Shown here: positions 35,645 through 47,600 of the stretch, one piece after another
Position numbering within the stretch: the stretch's first letter is position 1
Layout of the letters: every line of letters starts with the position of its first letter
Assembly: GCA_032158295.1 (NCBI GenBank)
Contig: CM063260.1
Span: 7,730,767-7,794,766, forward strand
Source: Pycnopodia helianthoides
Lineage: Eukaryota > Echinodermata > Asteroidea > Forcipulatida > Asteriidae
Length of the DNA stretch: 64,000 bases
Reading direction: 5' to 3'
Translations under genes and position numbers: made by a program
The notes under the pieces: generated by a model
What the model was told of the DNA's origin: nothing
The model's input: only the letters and a program-made list of their open reading frames with translations
Databases searched by the model: none

Positions 35645-36215
35645 AGTCGTCTTGGTTAAGACCTGTTGTAGGGTCTACCAGGCGTGCTGCTAGACTGGTC
35701 CCCTGTATTTATCCGCAGAGAAAAAAAAGCCCAATATGAATGTGTTGTGCAATGCGTTGTGCACACAATGCATGCATACAACGGTAACCGGTCGGTCACT
35801 TCGGCACCTTGCAAACTCGGCACCCACAAACTCGGCACCTTGCAATCTCGGCACAACAATCTCGGCACCTTGTAAACTCGGCACCCACGAACTCGGCACA
35901 TGCACAAATACAAACTCGGCACCCTGTCGAAAACGGCACCTAGCTAACATGGACAAACAAGGTGCCGATGTAATCGTAATTTAAACCCCCGGGATGTGAA
36001 ATATAGTTCAGTCCCACATGCCCATGCTGGATACTGTAACGTTTCCATCCAGCATGAACCTTGAAGCATTGGAAGCTGAAATGTACATCAATCAATGCAG
36101 GTGGGAATGGGAATGCACAACGCACGGTAAACCGGTCACTTCGGCACATTGTAAATCGGCACCCACAAACTCGGCACCAGCAAACTCGGCACCTAGCAAA
36201 CTTGGCACAACAATT
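35645..36215. repeat. CTCGGCACC short-repeat array with a transposon-end motif
   Basis: ACTCGGCACC(TTGCA/CACA)A units of 10-16 bp recur about eight times at 35800-35940 and five times at 36140-36210. At 35649 sits GTCTTGGTTAAGACCT, the same terminal motif as the 9350-13958 transposon. The array starts about 110 bp upstream of the SRM start codon. Confidence 0.75.
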
Positions 36216-37289
36216 CTAAATTTTTTCAAATAACCGGAAGCCGAGTTCAAGTTTGATTCTCGGGTTTTCTTCGTTTTTGTTGGTTGAATTGGTTTTACTT
36301 TCATTTTTTTTATCACTTGGTGTTACATTCCTACGAAAGCCCAAATGCTCCTGAAGTAGGCTCATAAATTGGTAACTAATTCGTTACGATTTATAGTAAT
36401 CCGTTAGAACGAATTAATAATCATCAATTCGGGCACAATTCGTTCTTTGTTTTTACCATTTAGTTTGACTACAACGAACATAATGTTTAGACCATCACAT
36501 TGTAAACGTTGTATTTTTAGTTTGTATTGGCGAATTATTCATGTTCATACCATTATGTTAAATAGTCCAAACTGCTGGTTTGGATGGTTTTTATTGTCAT
36601 TATTAGCAAACACCTGTTAGCATAATGTTTGACATCACAAACAATGTTTGTTCTCATTTTAATTTTCAATTTCGGTTGTCATAGATAAAATAGCCATTGA
36701 GGAGTAATTCCCATCACATTTAATTATCAATCTGAAAAGTACTGCCGGTAATCATTATGTTGCATTTAATTTGGCTTATTGTGTCAAGCAGCAGTGCGCG
36801 GTGTGGGAGGGAGATTCTAGCCCCTCCTGTATAGCGGCATTCCAAGCTGTGGACAGAATCTTCTAGATAATCATTTTCCCCTGATAGGATATTTTATCCT
36901 CACAAGTATAATAGGCCGTTTTTCATGCAACTAAAATTTTGCTGTACTTTCGGGTACTTACAAATGTGTTTAGTAAACAATTAAAGACCTCACGTTTCCG
37001 TTCAGGTATCATACGCTGACAACAAGCCGCAGTGTTTTTTTTTTTACAGGGCCGAAAAACAATTTTTTTTTTAAAATGATCTTTTCAAGTGTCTGCAAGA
37101 TAAAGCAGTGCAGTACTGGGCCCAAAAGGAAGTTACCACTTGAGCAAGAGATACTTATACTTTGATGTGCCTTCGATTTGGGTCCTCCACCGAGCAGTTA
37201 GCATTTCGATTTGATGTGTCAGCGATGGTCAAGTGACTTCTGTGTTCAATTCCTGGATAACTTTGATGGCAAAGGAATTTGCATGGCTC
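36216..37289. other. Intergenic, no gene seen
   Basis: AT-rich sequence with a cluster of ATTCGTTA/TAACGAAT-like words at about 36370-36440. I see no coding exon or recognisable repeat family. Confidence 0.3.
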
Positions 37290-37295
37290 ATACAC

Positions 37296-37890
37296 TATGG
37301 GGCGCCGTTTGTCAATTAATTGTTTAGCGTTTTTGACCTGTTTTTTACCATGGTTTGTAACTAGATGTAAACCATATAGAAATTGCTGTCAATTTTTTTT
37401 GGTGGTTTACATACCATGAATATACCAATCAAAGCTTATAAATCATGGTTTGCAACCATGGAAATTTAATCATCATAAAACATGGTTTATAAACCATGAA
37501 AACTGAAGCGTCATAAAACGTGGTTTATAAACCATGAAAAATTAAGCACCTTCAAATCATGGTTTATAAACCATGAAAATGTAAGCACCCTTAAAAACAT
37601 GGTTTATAAACCATGAACATTCTAGCATCATGGTTTAAAAATCATAAACCATGAAAATTGAAGCATCATAAAACATGGTTTATAAACCATGGTTTATAAA
37701 CCATGTTTTATGATGATTAAATTTTCATGGTTAATAAACCATGATTGATTTACAAGCTTTGATTGGTATATTCATGGTATGCAAACCACAAAAAAAAAAA
37801 TTGACAGCAATTTCTATGGTTTACAAAAATTGACAGCAATTTCTATGGTTTACAAACGCTAAACAATTAAGTGACAAACGGCGCCCCATA
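37296..37890. mobile_element. 595-bp foldback MITE built from an 18-bp palindrome
   Basis: The ends are TATGGGGCGCCGTTTGTCA and its inverse. A 6-bp direct repeat ATACAC (37290-37295 and 37891-37896) is the likely target duplication. Between them the perfect palindrome CATGGTTTATAAACCATG, or one-base variants, recurs about nine times at 30-45-bp spacing. The outer halves are themselves inverted copies, so the whole element can fold on itself. Confidence 0.9.
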
Positions 37891-37896
37891 ATACAC

Positions 37897-39591
37897 TGGC
37901 CAGACAAAAGAACAGTTCAGAGGAATTTGCCAGATGCTTTTCGAACATTTGCTCCAAAATAGATTGCTCTGAAATGTTCACCGAGACTCCTATCATTCTC
38001 TCAGGTCCCTGGCCCACTGCAGTGCTGGAGGAAAATATAAAAATCACTGCACTGCAAAATTTCTTATTGCTATCACACCAAAATGGTCCCACAATCTTTT
38101 TGTCCCACTGCTTTGGTGGTCGTACTACTGATATTTTTTCGGACAAAAAAATTTGAACTCTTAAATATGAGTGATGACAGACGACTATTCAAGGATCAAG
38201 CCCTCCTCGGGGCCGGATGGCGGGATGTTAACAGATAAGTTTCATCCCATCGCGGACTCTCAGTCAAATCACCTTTGGTTTGGGGGAGTCCATTTCAGTG
38301 ACTCTCATACCTGCATGCATAAATTAGCACCATAGAGAGGTGCGCAAAAAAGACACTGCTGCGGGAAGCCCAGCACCTGATCCCTTCGCGCTCTCCAAAT
38401 TAAACTGCAAGTTCTAAAACAAGAGATCAACTTAACGAGATGAGAAGACCACAGGGGTAGATGATGCTTGAATGTGTCAAGAGAGAGGGCTACATGCTTT
38501 TGGGGTTTTTGCCGCCATGCCTGTTATTCTGTGTGATGCTTCACAACATACATCCGACACGTCAAGTGATGGATTCTCCCCGGGTATGGAATCTTACAGT
38601 AGATCTGTTCACATTGGATCAACAGAGAGTAAATCAGTCGCCGCACACGGTGTTGAAACCAAAGTTTGCGTGGCGAAAAATTGGTCTATGAGGATCACTC
38701 TGCAACATTCCCTCACGATGTTTGTCAGTACAGGAGAAAGATTTTTGGAGGCAAACGCAAACATGGTTTCCCAACTGATTGAGAGGTCATTGAGTGCCAA
38801 TCCTTCGGATCTCGGTTCCGAGCACAATACAAGGGCGGATCTCGCGGATTTCCGAAACGGGGGGAGGGGGGGGGCGTGGAATGTACCTAGCAGCAAATGG
38901 TGAAGGCAAGTTATGGCGCAGGCAAGTTATGGCGCCTGAGAGCGCGTTCTGCGAAGCCCTAACGGCGCGGGGTTCGGGGCCGCTTACGGGCCCCGGAAAT
39001 TTTTTGGATTCTAGATGCTCTGTGTTGCGATCTCAAGCAATATCTGACCACTTTAACAAGTTATTTTAGCAAAATCATAAGCATCATTTTTGAGTTGGGA
39101 GTCATATTGAATCGGGTCAGTCCTACAGGATACAATATTTATTCGGGACGAAAAAAATGTTAGGGGAAACAAACGTTATGATAGGGCCTAGTGCAATTTA
39201 CAATAAAATTAACAAAAAAATTAGGGTGTCTCTGTGTCAATCAGTTTTTATATACTTAAGAGGATAGGAATAAAGTGCAGCACAAAATGTGTCCAATCCC
39301 TGAATGGTACAGTCCAACAACATCGCGCTATCGCTGAAAGCAGGTCCCGGCAGAGAGGTTCATGAGAAGAACAAATGTTTGGTTGAAGGTACGAGGGTAA
39401 AATTTCACAAATGCTATGTAATGGCCGTTTAAAATGGTCCTTTCTCTATGGTATATCAGAGTATTAAGTTAGCATTTTTATTCAGAATGGAATGAAAGAG
39501 TTGCTGGAATTCGGTACTCGGATATCGGAATACTTTGTACTTTTGTACAATTGTAGTAATCTAGTCGAAGTCTCAAGTATGCTCGTACTCA
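37897..39591. repeat. Repeat family E region and unassigned sequence
   Basis: The part at about 38895-39110 recurs inverted at about 47024-47235 (shared TCTAGATGCTCTGTG-like and AAATCATAAGCATCATTTTT-like words). A further scrap lies near 61005. Around 38167 a 23-codon frame opens, and at 38472-38903 a 143-codon frame; neither resembles a family I know. Confidence 0.5.
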
Positions 39592-39890
39592 TTAAAGGAG
39601 AATTGGTTTTTGCTAACAAAACAGTTGCTGGTAGTGTAAGCACTTTATGTAATCCACCATATACATAAACTGACAAACCTGTAGAAGTTTGAAATCGATC
39701 GGCCATCTGGGTCACGAGAAAATAGTGAAAAACCGATTACACATTTGCATGAAATCATATAGATTCAACAAATGAATAAAACGCTCACTGAGCGATAAAC
39801 TCCAATCGGAAAATTAGTGGCATTTCAGACAGAAATATTTTAAGGGATGTTTTCTACTATCCTCATCATTAGACCGTGTAAGTTTTATGA
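39592..39890 (-). mobile_element. MITE family A, truncated copy
   Basis: It has the right-hand portion in reverse orientation (TTTTGCTAACAAAACAGTTG, then the CGCTCACTGAGCG centre), with the far terminus missing after GACCGTGTAAGTTTTATG. Confidence 0.85.
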
Positions 39891-40301
39891 AATACACATC
39901 GTTCGTCGTTAATAATTTTGTAAGTCTAATTCAATATTTTGCTTAGTGTGCATTGGCAAGTGGGTCCATAATAAACTATTGCTGCGAGATGCTGCCTCAA
40001 CGTCTTTGGACCAATCATAAAACAGATGAAAGCTTACGTCAGTGTCTTTGGACCAATCATAAAACAGATGAAAGCTTACGTCATAGTGTATCTCCGGATC
40101 AATTTAATTGTTAGGTTTTTGTCGGTGCCTTTTGTCGGTTTTGTCTTTATCCTAACGGATAGAGACAGGGGACCTTGTATGCAGTCTAAGTTCACAATGT
40201 ATAATTTGCAACGGTACTTTTCATAGTGGAAGACTTTTTGGACACTATAGGGGGCAGCAGGACTTACCAGGTAAAATCTAGTGTTCTAAAAAACAACGAA
40301 T

Positions 40302-40470
40302 ATGCCCAGAGTTTCATATGGGAATCCATTCAGTGCGTTTACTTCATCAACCTTGTGTTTCAACGAGTCCAAACATCCTGTTAACGTCACCGAGGATGTC
40401 ATGATTGAAACAAAAGCTCCAGGGGAGAGGTTTGCCGGCTGCTGCATGAACCTGTTTGTTTTTTCTTCCA
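40302..40470 (+). CDS. Putative first coding exon, unrecognised
   Basis: The ATG at 40302 opens 56 codons that run cleanly into a strong donor (TTCCAA|GTAAGTTCC) at 40471. Residues include F-N-E-S-K-H-P-V-N-V-T (two possible N-glycosylation sites) and A-P-G-E-R-F-A-G-C-C-M-N-L-F. Base composition is more coding-like than its surroundings. No partner exon was identified downstream. A repeat-borne chance frame is possible. Confidence 0.3.
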
Positions 40471-40999
40471 AGTAAGTTCCACTCAAAATCGGGTCGTCAA
40501 ACTTTTCATAGGAAATTAATTAAAGTGCCAGCATCAATATAATACCATATATTTCTTTCTTAAAGTTACACACCAGTGGTATAGTCGATAATCAGAACAA
40601 CATCTGTTTCTCATATGAAAGTTTACAATTAAACCCAAAAGTTAATCCGTGCATGGGTTAGACGAGACAGGATATTATACATTTCACATAATGATTTTGT
40701 AAAGTTTTTGGCTTTACAAAATTTGTCATTAATCCTCGAGTTATCCACGTGAATTCTGCTGTGGTTGGTCGGGTCCCCCTTTAAAGGCTATATCCCTCGG
40801 GAGTTCGACTTGATATAACTGCAATTTACGACGGTGCAAGTCACAATCACTCGCGCAACGAACAATCTACACGAAGACTAAGCCTACCCGAGCTTCTGCG
40901 AGAGATTGTTTTGATTCCACCGAGCATAAAATGTAAACAGTCCTTGGCTATAGGCCGTTGAGTTTAGGCAAGTAAAACGAACGACGTCACAGGTCTAGC

Positions 41000-41168
41000 T
41001 CATGGTCAAGCGGAAGTTCTGGGAATTTCTGCTACGCATTTGCCATAATTTCCATCTCCATCCATCCACATAACTCACCCAATTACGAGTGTCGCAAGAA
41101 GGTAACGTCTGTGAGGTGGTATTGGGCTTTACGATCAGTGGTTCTTTATTCTGAATTGCGTTTTCAGG
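41000..41168 (+). promoter_or_regulatory. Possible 5' UTR exon and promoter of the Kazal gene
   Basis: A G+C-balanced block ends in TTTTCAG|GTAAGTTTT at 41168/41169, a strong donor on the plus strand. The next clear acceptor in this orientation is 44626, just before the Kazal start codon. The link is inference, and no TATA box is obvious. Confidence 0.3.
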
Positions 41169-44100
41169 TAAGTTTTAATTGTCTGGTTCCATTATGGTGT
41201 AACTTCTTGGACGTGTCTTATTAGAGATTGTCAGATATTTGACAATTCTTGTTTTGAAATAGACACCAACAAATCTTTATGACTAGTTGTGTACCAACCT
41301 TTTAATCACACAATTAAGTAGCTAAATGTGATTTCAGAAATATTTTCCTGTGTATTGGGAAAAAATGGAATTGAATAATGTGTTGTGGTCATGGGGGTTG
41401 CTTGTAGTAGATAAAAGTTTCACGTAAAGTACATGCATCATTAGCTTTGAGGAGGAATGCATTTTAATCCTCTGACTTACTTTAATAAACTCGTCATACG
41501 ACCAGGCTCCGGGGGAAAAAAATAATAAAGAAATTGTAAAAAAAAAAAAAATAATAATAATAGTATCAACAATATTTCAATATCACGATGTCAAGATAAA
41601 GATTGTTTTTGTTTTTGTTTTGTCAGGGGTTTATTCATGCACGTCGTGCATGTATGCTTATTCAAATTGCAGCAATCGAAATAAAATCATAATGTGGGTT
41701 TTGTGTCTTCAAACTCTCTTTTTTTCTCAATATTGACAGGTTTTTTTCACAGACGAATTTTTTTCTCAAAAATCATACACAGTGAGCTTCAAGATCAATG
41801 ATATGAATAGATTTTTCCGATCTTTGTAAATCCTGTATTTGTTGTCTCGTAATTACTGTGCGTGTGTGTAATATTGTTATTATTTGGTTGGATTTAATTA
41901 AGCCCAATTAAAGTTTAACAGTCATGTATTGCTTGCATTTAAACCACCCTGGATGGCAACAGTAGGCAACTTAATGAACAAAATCAAGCGATGCAGAGCG
42001 AAAACTGATCTCATAAACATCTTGTGAAACTATTCATTCATGACGTGTGACGGTCACCCAACAGTAAATTATTACAAAGCACGTGACTACAAAAGAGCAA
42101 GGCGACTACGAAGGTATACACTGATTAAAGGGAGGATGCAATAACTTTGGTTATTAATTTCAAAGAAGCAATATGAAGCTGTTGATAATGTATTTTTGAG
42201 AAACGATTCTCTTCTAAGGAATGTGGTTTTAGAGAAAGGGATTCAAAACAATTTCAATCTGTGAAACGTTTCAAACATGAAACGTTTCTCAGATTGTGTA
42301 TTGAAATTGCGGATTATTCTTCTTGCGTGGACCATGGAGGAAGGAACATGCGTGGACATAGGCCTAACCGCCCCAGATTTTGGGCGGTATCTCAAAAACG
42401 CTACCACCTTTTGAAAATTCACAAGAAGCTGTTTTGTATATATCTAAATTGATATAACATCAAAACAATTTAACCGTGAAAAAAGGTATACTTTGCCTTT
42501 AGTGCAAATTCGTCTGACCTATACACATGGACACTAATCAATCCACGTTCACTTTCAAGCATTGGACCGTGTAGCTGTCAGTAGCTGTTGAGGGGTCCTG
42601 TCAACGAAAGGCTTGCGCGGTATGTAGAGTAGTAAAACATGCCATGGGAGCAAAAATACTACATTTTTTACCCGTCGTGGGGGTAATCTGAGGCCGGTTT
42701 GGTTACATTCGTTGTTTACAAACAGAGTAAACTTGGACTCTCCAGGCCATTTTATGCTTGCGTACGGTAATATCCACATGACTACATGTACATGCTGGGG
42801 GGGGGGGGTAACCCCCAAAACGATAACACGTTTTTGAAATGTGACCCTTTTTCGTAAGTTGATAAAAATATCAAACACTAGCAATATTTTTCAAAATGTT
42901 AATATCTTTTCGTATTTAACATAAATCCATGCAAGCACATGTTCTTTTTAAAACATGTTACATGAGTCTTATTCTTTTAAAGAAAGTTGTGAAACATTTT
43001 AAGACATTTTGATTGTTCGTTCCTTTAACTGTAAAAAAAACCTGTAAAATATTAATAACGGAGTTTTTATAAAGCACACTGATTCACCAGCAAGGTGTTT
43101 GGGCACGCATATTTAATTTTTAGATCAGGAAATTTGTTCTATAGGCAGAAATTGTTTTCGGAAGATTAAATTCATTAGTTGGTCGCGTACGTTTGTGTCA
43201 AACGACGAAAAATCATTGCAATAATTATTACCATTGTCCATCGGGCCCAAGCATTCCTGAAACCCATTCCTTAGGTTGTAGCCACAGGTTACTAACACCA
43301 ACAATCTCTACCCTAGCAGCTAACCATTTACTCCTGGGTGATAGGAAGCCGTTGTCTCGCTCAGGGACACGTGTCTCGACCGGGATTTCCTATCCACGTT
43401 TCAGTGACTTAGCCTTCAAAACTTCAGAATCCCACCAGAAATTATATTCAAACTTAAGCTTACAAAAAAGTAGGTCCGATTGAGATGATTCAAAAAGATT
43501 TATGAATAATTAAACAGAAACACGGTCTGTTTCAAGACAGATTGGGAGAAATCAGTGAGCTTTAAAACCATCTTTTATAATTGGGTTGCAGTCCCTATAT
43601 GTATGCCTACATGTACAGAAGTGGGTAGTCGTCGAGGAAAAAGAAAGTCAAGTTGAGTTCAGCTCACTGACTACCCAGATCGCAAAACACAAACCGACCA
43701 ACTAATTTGGGGAAATTTATGCAGACGTTGGTTCAGGGTCTGTATGTTCAAAAGGTGGGACAGAATTTTGTTTTTCGAAAACAGCTGCCCAGAAGTAAAA
43801 TTTCCCGATCTAAAATTCTGATCTGCTGATCTGTTGAGCTTTGAAAACAAACTTTTACAGACGAGGCTGTACTTTCTCACGGTCTTGCATTAACCTTTAA
43901 TCTTGGGTCTCATGTCACCCAATAGATAAGTGAATCCCATGTAGGGTGTAGGGGCATGGGTTAAATCACTTAAAGGTGATCCCCGTCCTTTGGGACGAGT
44001 TCAACAAATAAATCCTTGAAATACAATCAACTGACATAAAATATTTGTTGACATTATTAGTAACAGAGGCCCAGAGCACTTGTTCAAACCTATTAACAAT

Positions 44101-44626
44101 AATATATTCTCTAAAAATGAGGATTAGGCCAGCAAATTTTAAAAATGTGCATTTTAGTTGCATAGAAAATCAGTAAAAGTGCTGTTGGCAAATAATTTAG
44201 TTTTTTTTTTAAGAAACAAAAACAAACACTGATATCTAAATTGTCCAGAATTGTCAGTGGTTTTGTTCGTGTGTTTCCCCGGCCAGATGGCCGATGAACT
44301 GAGCGAAGTCGTAACAGCTTAAATGGATGATTTACAAATCCTACCAACCGACGCTCACATGATTATTCGATTCCATCTACACATCCAGAAGAAAAAAAAT
44401 CACAAATGCCACAAAATATACTTTAAAAAGAAGAAGAGTACATTGTGTACTTCTAATGGCGACAAATCTTACACAGCGAGGTGTTGATATTGGCAAAATC
44501 ATGAGCGAGATGGTCACTGACAGTATAGCGAGGTGGGCTGCCTCGTGTTTGAATGGAAAGGGGAACCAACATGTGCACTGAGGGTGTTTTCTAACAGTTT
44601 ACTAACCTTTTTTCTTCACATTTCAG
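41169..44626. other. Probable intron or intergenic region before the Kazal coding exons
   Basis: This holds a family B-like fragment (about 42120-42260, with AAGCTGTTGATAATGTA), an inverted pair GAAACGTTTCAAACATGAAACGTTTC-like at about 42262-42288 (arms GAAACGTTTC), a G-run at 42799-42808 and a SINE scrap at about 43330-43410. No gene is seen. Confidence 0.35.
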
Positions 44627-44639
44627 TGGCCAGCTCAGT

Positions 44640-47600
44640 ATGAGGATAACAGTAGGTATCCTGGTTTTGTGGATGCTACTCGGCGTGACGTCATCAGCAG
44701 ACAGTAACTACCACAACACCTGTTTGTTAAATCCAGGGGTGGGCGTGCTGAACAGGCGTCGAGGTAATTCACTAAGGCATAGTACTAATCACATAGGAAT
44801 TTATGCAACATATTTTCTGGGCATATGTAGACGTGAGATCCTTTTTTTATGACTTCACCAGATACTATAGTCTTGGATCGAAACGTTTTACTGTTATGTG
44901 TCACCCGATAGTTTTTGTAATTATCAAATAGTCTAGCATCATCACTTGGTGTATCCCAACATATGCATAAAATAACAAGCCTGTGAAAATTTTGGCTCAA
45001 TTGGTCATCGAATTTGCAATAAAATAATGAAGAAAAAAAAAACACTTGTCGCACAGCAATGTGTGCTTCTCAAAAGGCTTCATGCCTTGCGCCTGAAGCC
45101 TTTCTCAGATTTAAACATTTAAGTGAGAAAGTACCTCTTTCTCAAAAACTGCATTACTTCTGAGGGATTCGTTTCTAACAATGTTTTACACTGTCAGCAG
45201 TTCTCAGGTGCTCCTTACCAAGTAAATTTTTATGGTAATGTATTTCTTGAGTAATTACAAAAAATACACACAGCCTAATATTTCTAACTCAATACTATCA
45301 GTAATTATTAATACAGCACAAAATGATTTTATAATTCTTAATAACCAATCCGTTTTTGCAGACTCAGTGATCGACGTTGCAAAAACCAAATGCGCCATCT
45401 TAAAAGTTACGGTCATTGGTGATCCCGAAGCGAAATTATTTCATCTGAAGTGCCCCCGTTGATTAGAAATGAATAAAAGTTTGGCGAAAAATTAGAATTA
45501 AAAAAAAATCACCTACAGATGAATTTTGGAAAATGCAGTGTTGTCCGTTTGACTGCTGCCCTCAATGCAGCCAGAAATGCGGTTGGTACCTGCTGTCACC
45601 TTGCTAAACGTGGATGATTCGACGTTCAAGATTATTGTGCCATGTTTTTGCTGTTTTCTCAACAAGTAGACACTGTAGTTAGCTGAAACTTTCAAAGGTG
45701 ACTTTTAGTCTATCTTTTTTTCATGGTAGCGAGGCTTGACTTGATACGTTTGATTCAACCACAGGACTAATTAAGATATTCCAAATATTTTGATATTTCA
45801 AAGTTACACTTCCAGGGGTTACGATCGAGCAAGGCATTCTGGGAACGAGGTTGTGGAATTACAAAAGGGTTTTCTGAAAAGGTTAGATCAAACAGTATCC
45901 TTGTCCTAAAGTTTGTATTTTGTTTCAATAAAAATGTAATGAGTATTTTTGTTGTTCAGATTTTTTCATCAATAATATGAAAAACTACAGGTTTGTCAGT
46001 TTATGTATGTGGTGGATTACATAAAGTGCTTACACTGCCAGCAACTGTTTTGTTAGCAAAACCAATTCTGTACTGTTCCTTTAAAGATAATATTGCCCGT
46101 CTGCTAAAATGCGCACAACTTTCAGTGACACACCATAGAGTAACGCACATGGCGAATTGAACAATGGAGAACTCCCGAAATAGCTCACAAAGCTTAGATT
46201 TTCGCGGGTGATGACGTCAGGTGAATTGGGTCAACAGGCCATAACAAACAGTTAAAGTCAACAGTAAATTATGCAGTCGGTGTCACCTTTCGGCAAAACC
46301 ATTTTGCCTCATTCTTCCGGCAGTTTTTAAATATTAATATTTGATCGTGTTTTAAAGGGAAGGTTAAAGGTCACGCCCGTGGCTCGCATAGTCGTCAATG
46401 TCGTATCGGCTGCACGAGACACTATACTCCAGTATGTGGAAGTGACGAAGTAACGTACGGGAACGAGTGCGCCTTATGTGCAACCGCGTGTGAGAACAAC
46501 GCCCTCTATCTTGCCTGCAGGGGAGAGTGTCCGTGTGACGTTACCGGTGGGGGTCCACATCACCTGCGAGGGGACCCGGGGGTTATGACTGATATTGCGG
46601 CCAGCCTAGCCGACAGTGTTGTACCTGAGCCTGTTCCTGGACACCAGAAGCCAATATCGAAGCAAGGTGGACCGAGGAAGCTAAAGAAAAATCCCAACCC
46701 AGGTATAATAATAGTTATAATAAATTAGTAGCAAATAATAGAAAGCACATTCCACACACAGGTTGCAATGCGCTACTCGAAAAGCAACAACGGTAAAAGA
46801 AAAAAATCGTTATGATCATTTGAACTTTTGCCACCCGGCCCACCAGCAGGTGAAAAAAGGGTGGGTAGAGGGTCTGTGCCTGCTGATACAAAGTACAGCA
46901 TTGTGTGCACACTATTGGTTGTTTGTTTGTTTGTTTGTTTGTTTGTTTGTTTGTTTGTTTGTTGTTGTTTGTTTGTTTGTTTGTTTGTTTGTTTGTTTGT
47001 TTGATTTCAGATCTATCTCAGGATGACTGATACTCCCAACTCGAAAATGATGCTTATGATTTTGCAAAAATAATTTGATAAAGTGGTCAGATATTGCCTG
47101 AGATCGCACCTAGTACCACAGAGCATTTAGAATCCAAAATTTTCCAGGCGCCCTTAAGCGGGCCCGAACCCGAACCCAACGCCGTTAGTGCTTCGCGCTA
47201 CCCGCTCTCAGGCGCCGTAACTTGTCTTCATCATCATTTTGCAGCTTGGTACTTTATTTTCACGCCCCCCGTTTAGAAATCTTGGATCCGCCCCGGTGAT
47301 GGGTCAGTTAGATATCGTAGCGCATAGCACGATTAATAAAAAGTACATACTGCTAAGAATTTGGCCAAGTTCACACAATGATTATTATGTTGACTAGAGC
47401 CAGTATTGCCTGATTATACCCAACACGTTGTTTGTTGAGCATGCGTACCAGTTGATATCAGCCATGCCACTAGTAGTCACGGTCATGTACAATAATTCCG
47501 GTTGCGCCATTCGGGGACAGATTTTACGCGAAGCAGCGTCTACGCGCTTACCATAATTATTTTTAAGTGCAATTTAAATCCTAATATTTGGTGAGCGTGT

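Noticed and set aside
38472..38903. 143-codon plus-strand ORF
   Set aside because: It is embedded in repeat family E sequence and runs into a G-run; no motif was recognised. Kept only as part of the repeat entry.
46763..47026. ORF with repeated C-L-F-V-C-L-F-V
   Set aside because: It is a translation of the GTTT microsatellite.
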